A DNA stretch of 61,488 bases, taken from Massilia sp. CFBP 13721. GTDB taxonomy: Bacteria; Pseudomonadota; Gammaproteobacteria; Burkholderiales; Burkholderiaceae_D. The position numbers and the translations under genes are program-made. The DNA is taken from the NCBI RefSeq assembly GCF_014842025.1, contig NZ_JACYUY010000033.1:1-61488 (forward strand). The letters are read 5' to 3'. This document shows positions 1 to 7,703 of the stretch, in pieces. Every line of letters starts with the position of its first letter. The first letter of the stretch is position 1. The notes beneath the pieces were generated by a model that was given only the letters and a program-made list of their open reading frames with translations, did no database searches and had not been told where the DNA came from.

Positions 1-229
1 CCACCAGGCCTGCATCGGCTAATGCCAACGCAGCGCTTTCGTGATACATCCCCGTCGGTTCCATGATGACCTGGGGATTGATGGCTTTATTCTTTTCCAG
101 CCATTCCAGCAGCTCTTTAAAACCAGCTAGTGTGTTTGGAACGACCTTCGATTTCGTCTTGCCGCTCGAGGTGTCGAGCAGCATGCAATCAAGCTTTTTC
201 TTGGCAACGTCTACACCCAGGTAAAACAT
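1..229 (-). mobile_element. IS110-family transposase, N-terminal part (runs off the window)
   Basis: The reverse strand encodes 76 residues from an ATG at 229, preceded by AAGGAG. The start MFYLGVDVAKKKLD carries the first acidic residue of the DEDD RuvC-like catalytic site (GVDVAK), and MEPTGMY about 50 residues later carries the second. This is the standard N-terminus of IS110-family DEDD recombinases. The rest of the gene lies beyond base 1, so intactness cannot be judged. IS110 enzymes act with an RNA transcribed from the element's own noncoding end; the stretch just upstream (230 to about 432) is the candidate. Confidence 0.85.
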
Positions 230-432
230 AGTCTCTCCTTGTGTTCTCGATCAACACACCCACTCTCCTTGTGCATACAGGGTCATTGCCCTTGGCTACC
301 GTCCAGTGTTTGGTATGGTGTGGGAACGAGGTGAAGGGCTTGATCTACCTTCCAAGGTCGAGCCTTAAGGGTGGGCCCAAGCTGGTCTTCACCTCTGCTG
401 GTAGTAGCTAACCACCAACTCGTCCAAGATAC
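230..432 (-). ncRNA. Candidate IS110 noncoding end / bridge RNA region
   Basis: About 200 bases lie between the transposase start and a REP palindrome and contain no convincing gene. In IS110-group elements the 5' noncoding end encodes a structured bridge RNA whose loops pair with target and donor DNA. Here AAGGGTGGGC at 367-376 recurs at 433-442, exactly at the edge of the REP palindrome, as expected if one loop guides the element to REP sites. The boundary near 432 is my estimate. RNA folding was not computed. Confidence 0.45.
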
Positions 433-433
433 A

Positions 434-535
434 AGGGTGGGCGCCCTGTGCCCACGCGTGGACGTCATGTCATGTTGGCGCGCAAAGCAGGCTGACAATG
501 TGCAGGCTTCACGCGTGGACACGGGCGCCCACCCT
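434..535. repeat. REP-like imperfect inverted repeat
   Basis: The arms at 434-461 (AGGGTGGGCGCCC..CCACGCGTG) and 510-535 (CACGCGTGG..GGGCGCCCACCCT) are inverted copies differing by a small shift, separated by about 50 bases. The right arm ends two bases before the stop codon of the MFS gene at 537, so the structure may protect or end that transcript. A related CCACGCGT-containing palindrome lies at 10697-10776, suggesting a dispersed repeat family. Confidence 0.65.
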
Positions 536-536
536 A

Positions 537-1682
537 CTATTGGTCAGACAAACCCTGGCGCGCCCGGTTCAGGGCGAACCCGATCCCGCACGCCAGGATC
601 GTGGCCAATGCCCAGAACACGAATCCCGTCCCCCCGGCCGCACCGAGCGCGCCGAACACCAGCGGCAGGGCCGCCTGGCTGGCATTGGCCAGCATCGTGC
701 GCACCCCGATCGCTTCGCCGCTGCGGCCGGGCGGCGCGCTGCTTTGCAGTTCGCTCATGATCATCGGCAGCGCCGAACCGAGGCCCACGCCGAGCACGAA
801 CGACAGCATCAACAGCACCGGCAGCGCGTTCGACAGCGGCAGCAGCGCATACACGAGCGCCGCCAGCGCCAGCGCGCCGGCCAGCACGCGCCAGGGCGCG
901 AGCGCGCGGCCGAGTACCGGCAGGGCGAGGCGCACGGCGAAGGTGCCGGCCCCGAATGCGCCCATCACCAGCCCGATCGCCGACGCCGACAGACCGATGC
1001 GCGCGCCGTGCAGCGGCATCATGAAGGTAAACAGGTCCCAGCCCATCGACAGCAAGGCGCTGACGATGAACACGGCGCGCAGCGGCGCGTGGCGCAGCAG
1101 GTCGCGCATGCGCGCCCGCGTGGGCTGCACGGCGCGCACCGGCGCCAGCGCGGCGCCGGCACGTTCGTGCCACAGCAAGGCCAGCGCCAGCAGCGGCAGC
1201 GCGGCCAGTAAACGGAAAGCGGCGCCGTGGCCGGCGGCGTCGACCAGCGGACCGGCGATCACGGGGCCAAGGATGGTGGAGGTGGAAATGCCGAGCGCCA
1301 GCATCGAGTAGCGCTGTGGGCCACCGTGTGGGCTGCCGCTGCCGACCGCGTTGTTGACCGCGAGGTGCACCAGCATGAAGCCGCAGCCGAGCAGCACGGC
1401 GGCCACGCCCAGCACGGGCAGGCGCGGCACGGGCGCCAGCAGCAGCCCCGCCAGCAGCATGGCCAGCGCCAGCAGGAGCGGCTTGCCGACTGCGCTGCGG
1501 TCGGTCCAGCGCCCGGCATGCACCGACAGGAATACCGGCATCACCGCCAGCAGGCTGACCACCAGCCCGACCTCGAACGGCGTGCCGCCCAGTTCGACAG
1601 CGCACAGGGTCAGCACGACGCGGCCGCCGGCGAACGCGGTGTGCGCCAGCACCATCAGCGCAATCAGGCGCGACAGTTTCAC
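537..1682 (-). CDS. MFS transporter
   Basis: A 381-residue hydrophobic protein of major facilitator type with about twelve membrane segments. The first half has the loop motif GRWTDRSAVGKPLLL, a variant of the MFS loop 2-3 signature. The start is GTG at 1682, whose GTGA overlaps the stop of nadC, so the two are translationally coupled. It is the last gene of the leftward hydrolase/dioxygenase/monooxygenase/nadC operon. By context it probably moves the aromatic substrate or a pathway acid across the inner membrane. The substrate is not deducible from sequence. Confidence 0.8.
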   Translation of the reverse strand: MKLSRLIALMVLAHTAFAGGRVVLTLCAVELGGTPFEVGLVVSLLAVMPVFLSVHAGRWTDRSAVGKPLLLALAMLLAGLLLAPVPRLPVLGVAAVLLGCGFMLVHLAVNNAVGSGSPHGGPQRYSMLALGISTSTILGPVIAGPLVDAAGHGAAFRLLAALPLLALALLWHERAGAALAPVRAVQPTRARMRDLLRHAPLRAVFIVSALLSMGWDLFTFMMPLHGARIGLSASAIGLVMGAFGAGTFAVRLALPVLGRALAPWRVLAGALALAALVYALLPLSNALPVLLMLSFVLGVGLGSALPMIMSELQSSAPPGRSGEAIGVRTMLANASQAALPLVFGALGAAGGTGFVFWALATILACGIGFALNRARQGLSDQ

Positions 1683-2560
1683 GCGGCGGCGCGCGTGCTT
1701 TCGACCGGCGCCGCATTGAAGCGCATCGAGAAGTCGATGGCGCGCAGGTCCTTGACCAGGGTGCCGGCGGAAATCCGGTCGACCCCGGTCTCGGCCAGCA
1801 CGCGCAGGCGCTCGAAACTGACGCCGCCCGAAATCTCGAGGCTGCAGCGGCCGGCGGCGAGCTGCACCGCTTCGCGGATGCGCGCCAGCGGCATGTTATC
1901 GAGCAGGACCATTTTCACGCCGGCGGCAAGCGCTTCCTCGAGCTGGGCCAGCGTCTCGACCTCGACCTGGATGAAGTTCGCGGCGGCCCCATTCGCCTTG
2001 GCCGCGCGGTAGGCGGCCCGGTAAGCAGCCGTCAGGCCACCGCAGGCGGCGATGTGGTTTTCCTTGATCAGGATCGCGTCGTGCAGGCCCATGCGGTGGT
2101 TCTTGCCGCCGCCGCAGCGCACCGCGTACTTCTGGGCGACGCGCAGGCCGGGGATGGTCTTGCGCGTGTCGAGGATGGCGGCGCGGGTGCCGGCCACCGC
2201 CTGCACGAACTTGGCGGTGGTGGTGGCGACCGCGCTGAGCGTCTGCAGGAAGTTCAGGCAGGTGCGCTCGGCCGTCAGCAGGCCGCGCGCGCTGCCGCAG
2301 ATCTCGACGATCGTCGCGCCCGGCGCGCACAGCCTGCCGTCGGTGACGTGCCAGATCGCCTGGCTCGACGGCGCCACCTGGCGCAGCGTCTCCATCACCC
2401 AGGGCTGGCCGCAGATGACGGCCGCCTCGCGGCAAACGATGGCGGCACGCGCCGTCTGCCCGGCCGGTACCAGCGCCGCCGTCAGGTCGCCGGCGCCGAC
2501 GTCTTCCTGCAAGGCGCGCCGCACGTCGGCCTCGACCTGCTGCGCAAATGACGTTCCCAT
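1679..2560 (-). CDS. nadC: Nicotinate-nucleotide pyrophosphorylase (carboxylating), NadC family
   Basis: The family converts quinolinate and PRPP to nicotinate mononucleotide, CO2 and PPi. The 293-residue product starts at ATG 2560 (MGTSFAQQV). It shows the family blocks LDTRKTIPGLR, KENHI, VKMVLLDNM and EISGG that line the quinolinate and PRPP sites, and length is normal. Oddly, no nadA or nadB is nearby. The gene lies between an HsaA-like monooxygenase (7-bp gap upstream) and an MFS gene (overlap) in a catabolic operon. Either it is the housekeeping copy captured by the operon, or it handles a pyridine dicarboxylate-like metabolite. The ModD paralogue is possible but no molybdate genes are present. 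Confidence 0.8.
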   Translation of the reverse strand: MGTSFAQQVEADVRRALQEDVGAGDLTAALVPAGQTARAAIVCREAAVICGQPWVMETLRQVAPSSQAIWHVTDGRLCAPGATIVEICGSARGLLTAERTCLNFLQTLSAVATTTAKFVQAVAGTRAAILDTRKTIPGLRVAQKYAVRCGGGKNHRMGLHDAILIKENHIAACGGLTAAYRAAYRAAKANGAAANFIQVEVETLAQLEEALAAGVKMVLLDNMPLARIREAVQLAAGRCSLEISGGVSFERLRVLAETGVDRISAGTLVKDLRAIDFSMRFNAAPVESTRAAA

Positions 2561-2567
2561 GCGCGCC

Positions 2568-3737
2568 TCAGATGACGACGCCGCGCGGCACCGGCACGCC
2601 GTACAGCGAGCCGGCATAGGCCGCATACACCGGATCGTCGACGTTGCAGGCATGGCCCATCGCCACCGACAGGTCGCGCCAGGTGCGCTGGATCGGGTTG
2701 GTGACGCGGCTGGCGTTGCCGCCGGCGTGCTTGAAGACCTCGGCGGCGGCGTTGGCGGCGCGGCGCACGGCGCGCACCTGGTTCACGCGCGCCTTGTACT
2801 TCATCTCCCTGGTGACCTTGCCGCCGGCCTGCACCAGCTTGTAGATCTCGCCGATCTCGCCCAGCACGTGCTGGCAGGATGCGTCGATGTCGGCCAGCGC
2901 CGCGCCGAGCGAAGCCATGTGGTAAGGATTCTGCGTCTGGCTGGTGCCCATGCGGGTCACGCGCGAGCCGGTGTATTCGGCGAAATGCTTGACGACGCCG
3001 GCGGCGATGCCCAGCGTGGCGGCCGAGATCGCGCCCGGGAAGAACAGATCGAACGGAATCTGGTACAGCGCCGTGCCCGGGCGGTTGCGGCTGGCGTAGA
3101 CGCAGTCGTTCAGGTCCTGCACGTTGTAGGTGCGGTATTCAGGCACGAACACCTCGTTGACCAGCACGTCCTTGCTGCCGGTGCCCGACAGGCCCATCAC
3201 GTTCCACGAATCCTGCAGGATCTCGTAGTCGGCGCGCGGCAGCACGAAGTGGGTCAGCACGTTGAACACGCCCGGCGCCTCGGCGCTTTCGGCGAAGCCG
3301 CCCAGCACGGCCCAGGTGCAGTGGTCGGTGCCCGACGAGAACGGCCACTGGCCGGAGAGGATGTAGCCACCGTCGACGCGGCGCGCCTTGCCGATCGGGG
3401 CGTAGGGCGAGGCGGTCCAGGTGTCGTGGTCCTGGCCCCAGACTTCTTCCTGCATGCGCGGGTCGCCCTGGCCGAACTGGAACGGGTGCACGCCCACCAC
3501 CGAGCCGACCCAGCCCATCGACGAAGCTTTCGAGGCCAGGTCGATGACGGTCTGGTAGAACTCGCGCGGATCGGCTTCGAAGCCGCCGTACTCCTTTGGC
3601 TGGAGCATGCGCACCAGGCCGCTGTCGCGGATCAGGCGCGCGCCTTCGTCGGTGATGCGGCCCAATGCGTTGCTGGGCAGTTCCTGGGCGGCAAAGCTGT
3701 CGATGTTGCCGATGATGGTTTCTCGTACCGGATGCAT
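2568..3737 (-). CDS. HsaA-like flavin-dependent monooxygenase (acyl-CoA dehydrogenase fold)
   Basis: A 389-residue protein of acyl-CoA dehydrogenase fold, closest in style to the oxygenase component of two-component phenol/steroid hydroxylases (HsaA, group D). These use reduced flavin from a separate reductase to hydroxylate a phenol to a catechol. Supporting context: it is followed in pathway logic by an extradiol dioxygenase and a C-C hydrolase encoded just upstream in the same operon, the HsaA-HsaC-HsaD order. The start at 3737 has AGGAG nearby. No reductase is in this operon; the candidate partner is the flavin reductase at 25888, which shares the upstream TTCTAGAAC box. Confidence 0.75.
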   Translation of the reverse strand: MHPVRETIIGNIDSFAAQELPSNALGRITDEGARLIRDSGLVRMLQPKEYGGFEADPREFYQTVIDLASKASSMGWVGSVVGVHPFQFGQGDPRMQEEVWGQDHDTWTASPYAPIGKARRVDGGYILSGQWPFSSGTDHCTWAVLGGFAESAEAPGVFNVLTHFVLPRADYEILQDSWNVMGLSGTGSKDVLVNEVFVPEYRTYNVQDLNDCVYASRNRPGTALYQIPFDLFFPGAISAATLGIAAGVVKHFAEYTGSRVTRMGTSQTQNPYHMASLGAALADIDASCQHVLGEIGEIYKLVQAGGKVTREMKYKARVNQVRAVRRAANAAAEVFKHAGGNASRVTNPIQRTWRDLSVAMGHACNVDDPVYAAYAGSLYGVPVPRGVVI

Positions 3738-3786
3738 GCTATCTCCTGAATGTGTCGTTTGTGTGGGTGCGGATGGCTGCGCCGGC

Positions 3787-4689
3787 TCAGCGCCGCGGCG
3801 CTTCTTCCATCATCAGCGCGGTCAGTTCCTTGTGCTGGCGGCGGTGGCCCCAGCTGCTCGGCTTGTCGTAGGTGCGCGGCACCCACAGGTCGTGCTCGAC
3901 GTCCAGCCCGCCCCAGCCGTATTCGAGGCGGAAGCCCGACGGCGTGTACATGTAGAACGAGATCATGTGGTCGTTGCTGTGGCGGCCCAGCGTGGTCGTG
4001 ATCGGGATGGCGCGTTCCTCGCAGATGTCGTGCGCGCTGCCGACGTCGTCGAGCGCATTGACCTCGATCATCAGGTGCAGGAAGGCGACTTCGCGGGTCG
4101 GCAGGCTGGCGATCGCCAGCGAATGGTGGCGCCCGTTGATGTGGTAGAAGTGCGCTTCGAGCGGACCGTCGCGCACGATGTCGGACGGGTGGAAGCCCAT
4201 CGCCTCGCGGTAGAAGCGGTCGCCCTGTTCGAGGTCGGCCACGGCCAGCACGACGTGGCCCAGGCCCTGCTCGGCGGTACGGAAGCCGCTCATGGCACGG
4301 CTCGGGTGGAAGGGCGCGACCGTGTGGTACTGGCCCCAGCTCAGCTCATGGCGAAAGCCCGACGGGTCCTTGAACCAGTAAAAGCCCTCGACCTTGCGCT
4401 CGGCGCTTTCCTCGCGGGTGCAGCGTGCCGTCTCCAGGCCCCAGGCGCGCACGCGCTCGATCACGGCCAGGGCGCCGGCCTCGTCCTGCACGCTCCAGCC
4501 GATGTAGGCGACCGCATTGCGCGCGCCCGGATGGATCGTGATGCGGTGGGCCGCTTCGTCGAGGCGCAGGCGCACCGCGCCGTCGGCGCCATGGCCGGCC
4601 AGCTGCAGGCCCAGCACTTCCGGACCGAAGGTTTCCCACGCTGTGTGTTCGGGGGATGCGACCCCGAGATAGGCAAGCGACTTGATCAT
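3787..4689 (-). CDS. Type I extradiol ring-cleavage dioxygenase (BphC/HsaC-like, VOC fold)
   Basis: A 300-residue two-domain vicinal-oxygen-chelate dioxygenase that would open a catechol next to its diol (meta cleavage). The metal ligands are visible at the expected spacing: His145 (GLGHVVLAV), His205 (FLHLMIEV) and Glu256 (FRLEYGWG). Second-sphere His188/189, His241 and Tyr247 also match the BphC pattern. The start at ATG 4689 is chosen for its CGGAG and because upstream residues lack family character. It lies between the C-C hydrolase (upstream) and the HsaA-like monooxygenase (downstream) in one operon. The exact catechol substrate is unknown. Confidence 0.88.
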   Translation of the reverse strand: MIKSLAYLGVASPEHTAWETFGPEVLGLQLAGHGADGAVRLRLDEAAHRITIHPGARNAVAYIGWSVQDEAGALAVIERVRAWGLETARCTREESAERKVEGFYWFKDPSGFRHELSWGQYHTVAPFHPSRAMSGFRTAEQGLGHVVLAVADLEQGDRFYREAMGFHPSDIVRDGPLEAHFYHINGRHHSLAIASLPTREVAFLHLMIEVNALDDVGSAHDICEERAIPITTTLGRHSNDHMISFYMYTPSGFRLEYGWGGLDVEHDLWVPRTYDKPSSWGHRRQHKELTALMMEEAPRR

Positions 4690-4776
4690 GCGCCGTCTCC
4701 GATTATTTTGTTGAGTACAAGCTCTGGAATATTCATTCATCCAGGGCCGCAAGCGGCCCGGATTGCGTGCGGATTG

Positions 4777-5619
4777 TCAGGCGGCGACCGGATTGCCTTC
4801 GATGAAGGAATCGATCACGCGGTTGAATTCCTCGGTGTGCTCGAGCTGTACCCAGTGGCCGCAGCGATTGACGATGTAGGCGCGCGCATTCGCGATCGTA
4901 CGGGCCAGCACCAGGGCCGAATTGAAATGCACGGTGCGGTCGTCGCGGCCATGCATCAGCAGGGTCGGCGCGGCAATGGTGGCCACGCGCATCGGGTCGA
5001 GTTTGACCATCGGCTTGCCGTGGCCGCTCTTCCAGCCTTCGATGTGGTCGGGACGCGCCAGCGTGGCCTTGACGCGCTCGGCCAGCAGTTCGTCGGTGAC
5101 GTGGCGCGTATCGAAGGCCATGCCCTCGACGAACTTGCGCATGGTCTCGATCGACGGATTGAAGTAGGCCGCTTCCAGCGCCTTGACGCCTTCGGACAGG
5201 CCGGCCGGATCGAAGATGCCGGGCACGCCGGCGGACGAACCCATGGTGATCAGGTGCGTCACCAGCTCCGGACGCTCGTAGGCCAGGCGGATGCAGGACG
5301 AACCGCCCATCGAGTTGCCGACAAAGGCGGCGCGTTCGATGCCGAGGGCTTCGAGGAATTCGGCCAGCGCGCCGCTGTTGTCGCGCTGCTCGTAGTGGAC
5401 GGCCTGGGATTTGCCCCAGCCCGGCAGGTCGATCGCCAGCACGCGGTACTTCTTCGCCAGCGCCGGGATGTTCGGGTTGTAGTTGCTCCAGGACGAAGCG
5501 CCCGGTCCGCCGCCGTGCACCAGCACCAGCGGGTGGCCCTCGCCCGCCTCGTGATAGTGGATGTCCCAGGTCCTGGTCTTGATGCGCTTGCTGGTGCTCG
5601 CTTCGGTGATGTTCGCCAC
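4777..5619 (-). CDS. Alpha/beta hydrolase, meta-cleavage product hydrolase (BphD/HsaD/MhpC-like)
   Basis: It hydrolyses the C-C bond of a 2-hydroxy-6-oxo-dienoate ring-cleavage product to a carboxylic acid plus 2-hydroxypenta-2,4-dienoate. The 280-residue form starts at GTG 5619, which has GGAGGA six bases upstream and gives the family-like start ANITEASTS. An ATG at 5631 and a TTG at 5670 are in frame but lack a good ribosome site. Visible: oxyanion loop HGGGPG, nucleophile Ser103 in GNSMGG, Asp226/227 in HGRDD, His255 in NRCGHW. It is first gene of the operon, 62 bases downstream of the TTCTAGAAC box. Confidence 0.87.
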   Translation of the reverse strand: MANITEASTSKRIKTRTWDIHYHEAGEGHPLVLVHGGGPGASSWSNYNPNIPALAKKYRVLAIDLPGWGKSQAVHYEQRDNSGALAEFLEALGIERAAFVGNSMGGSSCIRLAYERPELVTHLITMGSSAGVPGIFDPAGLSEGVKALEAAYFNPSIETMRKFVEGMAFDTRHVTDELLAERVKATLARPDHIEGWKSGHGKPMVKLDPMRVATIAAPTLLMHGRDDRTVHFNSALVLARTIANARAYIVNRCGHWVQLEHTEEFNRVIDSFIEGNPVAA

Positions 5620-5680
5620 GTCTTCCTCCATTGAATAAGGGTATCGGTCGCCTGCTGGCGCCGCGCTCAATGGATATTAA

Positions 5681-5700
5681 CTGAATCTCCGTTCTAGAAT
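5681..5700 (-). promoter_or_regulatory. TTCTAGAAC box upstream of the hydrolase operon
   Basis: On the reverse strand the site reads ATTCTAGAACGGAGATTC, with palindromic core TTCTAGAA. It follows an AT-rich stretch with a TAAAAT -10-like hexamer (about 5704-5709). The same 18-bp sequence recurs before the porin (18177-18196, 16 of 18 matches) and the flavin reductase (25805-25822, 15 of 18), in the same orientation relative to the gene it precedes. The binding protein is unknown: TetR, LysR and the IclR-sensor fusion are all candidates. Confidence 0.65.
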
Positions 5701-5730
5701 CAATATTTTATTTTCGCGTGATTCGGCGTC

Positions 5731-5756
5731 TGCGCCCACCCGTGTGTGGGGGGCGC
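5731..5756. repeat. Short GC-rich palindrome, REP-like
   Basis: GCGCCC at 5732-5737 pairs with GGGCGC at 5750-5755 around a CCACCCGTGTGTGG-type centre, resembling half of the REP palindromes at 434-535. It lies just beyond the stop codon of the tetR gene and could act as its transcript end. There is no T-run. Confidence 0.35.
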
Positions 5757-5764
5757 CTTCCCCG

Positions 5765-6460
5765 TCAGGCCTGGCGTGCGCGCCGGGCCGGCTTGCGTGC
5801 AGCGGCGCCCGCGGGCAGGCTGGCCTGGGCCTGGGCGACCAGGTGGACCAGGCTCGCCGCCAGCATCGGCCTGAAGGACTGGATCGATTCGCCCGATGCG
5901 CCGGCAATGGCGTTGCCGTCCTGCAGCGCCAGTGCGAAACCGCTCAGCCGCTCCGGCAGGTCGGGGTCGTGCGCGACCAGGGCGTCCGGCATGGCATTGC
6001 GCCACCAGGCCGCCAGCTCGGCGCGCTGGCGCTGGCGGATCGCCAGGAAGCGCTCGCGCGCCACCTGTTCGCGCACCGATTTTTCCACGCTCAGGATGAC
6101 CCCCAGGCGCCAGAAGTCGGCGGCGTCGTATTGGCGGCCCGGTTCCGCACTGCCGAAGATGCGCGCGATGTGCTGTTCGAACGCTTCGCCCGGTCCGGGC
6201 TGGAGGGTCGCGGCGACCTGGCTGTGCCAGCGCTCGAAGCTGGTCTCGATGAGCGCGGCCAGCAGCAGGTCCTTGTTTTCGAAATGCCAGTAGACGCTGC
6301 CGACCGGCAGCTCGGCCCGTTTGGCGACCTTGGCCATGGTGGCGCCGCTGTAGCCGTCGTCGCAGATGACTTCGAAGGCGGCATCGAGGATGCGTTCGCG
6401 CGAGGCGGCGCTGGTGCGGTGTTCTCCCGAACGGCGGGGACGTGGTGGGGTGAGGGACAT
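5765..6460 (-). CDS. TetR/AcrR-family regulator
   Basis: A 231-residue one-component regulator. The N-terminal helix-turn-helix occupies roughly residues 18-65 (RERILDAAFEVICDDGY, then KRAELPVGSVYWHFENKDLL), a textbook TetR DNA-binding block. The C-terminal part is a helical ligand domain ending in a basic tail (ARKPARRARQA). It is divergent from the decarboxylase operon at 6709 and convergent in position with the hydrolase operon, so it probably represses one or both in response to a pathway intermediate. A perfect palindrome at 6559-6576 in the divergent gap is a good operator candidate. Confidence 0.85.
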   Translation of the reverse strand: MSLTPPRPRRSGEHRTSAASRERILDAAFEVICDDGYSGATMAKVAKRAELPVGSVYWHFENKDLLLAALIETSFERWHSQVAATLQPGPGEAFEQHIARIFGSAEPGRQYDAADFWRLGVILSVEKSVREQVARERFLAIRQRQRAELAAWWRNAMPDALVAHDPDLPERLSGFALALQDGNAIAGASGESIQSFRPMLAASLVHLVAQAQASLPAGAAARKPARRARQA

Positions 6461-6558
6461 GGTAGCTGGGGCATTCTCCTGAATCGAAAAAAAATGGTAA
6501 CACGGGCGTTGGCAAATTACTTACTGCCGAGCGATGCCGCGCACCCTGCGCGCTTGCG

Positions 6559-6576
6559 TGGAACGGTGACGTTCCA
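6559..6576. promoter_or_regulatory. Palindrome TGGAACG-GTGA-CGTTCCA, candidate TetR operator
   Basis: Perfect 7-bp arms with a 4-bp centre sit in the 248-bp gap between the divergent tetR (start 6460) and decarboxylase-like gene (start 6709). Size and symmetry fit a TetR-family operator. Extension to ten bases per arm holds with one mismatch. Confidence 0.55.
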
Positions 6577-6708
6577 TGCGTTTTTCGAATGATGCATGGC
6601 GATTCATGCTTGATATGCATAGCTGAAATGAAGCTTTCCGCGTTGCTTCGCTTGCCCCGATCACAAAAAATAGGGCCAGTTGATCACGCCTCAATCGTCA
6701 AGGAACAC

Positions 6709-7695
6709 ATGAACAAACTGAATCTCTCCGTGGCCATCGGTAACTACGACCGCTGCCGTCCCCTGATCGACGGCGCCGTCCAGATCGATGGCGTCAATCC
6801 GATCTTCATGACGCTGTCGCCGGAAGAGATTTTCTTCCGTGCCTTCCGCGGCGAAGAATTCGACATCTGCGAACTGTCGCTGTCGAGTTCCACCGTCAAG
6901 ACCGCCGACGGCAAGCTGCCCTATGTCGGCGTGCCGGTGTTCCTGTCGCGCGCCTTCCGCCATACCGCGGTCTACGTGCGCACCGACCGCATCAGGAAGC
7001 CGGAAGACCTGCGCGGCTGCCGCATCGGCCTGCCCGAATACCAGCTCACCGCCAACGTCTGGGTGCGCTCCTTCCTGCAGGACGACCATGGCGTGGCGCC
7101 GGAGGACGTGACCTGGGTGCGCGGCGGCATCTCGCACGCCGGCCGCCCCGAAAAGATCAAGCTCGACCTGCCGCCGAACGTGAAGCTGGAAGACGCGCCG
7201 GAAGGCGAGACCATCTCCAGCCTGCTGGCCAAGGGCGAGATCGACGCCTATGTGGCGCCGCGCGCACCGGACCTGCCGCCCGGCACGCCGAACGTCGGCT
7301 GGCTGTATCCGGACCCGGTCGCCGCGGCCCAGGATTACTTCCGCCGCACCCGCATCTTCCCGATCATGCACATCCTCGGCGTGCGCCGCGAACTGGCCGA
7401 GCAGCACCCGTGGCTGCCGGGGGCCGTCTACAAGGCGTTCAACGAATCGAAGGCCGTGGCGCTGGAACACCTGAGCGAAACCTCGGCCACCAAGATCACC
7501 CTGCCCTTCGCCGAGGAGCGCCTGAAGGAAGCGCGCGACCTGATGGGCGAGGACTTCTGGTCCTACGGCATCGACGGCAACCGCCACGTGCTCGAGAAAT
7601 TCTTCGACCACCACCACCGGCAAGGCCTGTCCTCGCGCCTGGTGACGCCGGAAGACCTGTTCCATCCGGGTACCTTCGAATCCTTCAAGCTGTAA
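6709..7695 (+). CDS. 4,5-dihydroxyphthalate decarboxylase-like protein (Pht5 family, SBP fold)
   Basis: A 328-residue protein starting at ATG 6709 after AAGGA. Its fold resembles periplasmic binding proteins but there is no signal peptide, as in Pht5/PhtD decarboxylases. Typical segments are IGNYDRCRPLIDG at the N-terminus, DICELSLSS, and LMGEDFWSYG near the C-terminus. Members decarboxylate 4,5-dihydroxyphthalate or related hydroxylated aromatic acids. It is first in the rightward operon with a gentisate-type bicupin, an FAH hydrolase and a phthalate-dioxygenase-type reductase, which supports an aromatic polycarboxylate route. The exact substrate is inferred, not shown. Confidence 0.8.
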   Translation: MNKLNLSVAIGNYDRCRPLIDGAVQIDGVNPIFMTLSPEEIFFRAFRGEEFDICELSLSSSTVKTADGKLPYVGVPVFLSRAFRHTAVYVRTDRIRKPEDLRGCRIGLPEYQLTANVWVRSFLQDDHGVAPEDVTWVRGGISHAGRPEKIKLDLPPNVKLEDAPEGETISSLLAKGEIDAYVAPRAPDLPPGTPNVGWLYPDPVAAAQDYFRRTRIFPIMHILGVRRELAEQHPWLPGAVYKAFNESKAVALEHLSETSATKITLPFAEERLKEARDLMGEDFWSYGIDGNRHVLEKFFDHHHRQGLSSRLVTPEDLFHPGTFESFKL

Positions 7696-7703
7696 GGAAT
7701 GCC

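Noticed and set aside
283..522. A 79-aa leftward frame between the IS110 gene and the MFS gene
   Set aside because: It runs through the REP palindrome and IS leader, has no ribosome site and no family character.
1679..2560. ModD, the NadC-like protein of molybdate transport clusters
   Set aside because: No molybdate transport genes are near and the standard NadC motifs are all present.
3607..5634. A 675-codon forward frame opposite the extradiol dioxygenase and hydrolase
   Set aside because: The same antisense effect; the reverse strand shows intact catalytic motifs over the whole stretch.
5691..5700. TTCTAGAA as a restriction-site or heat-shock-like coincidence
   Set aside because: The match extends well beyond the palindrome, to 15-16 of 18 bases in three intergenic regions with consistent orientation.
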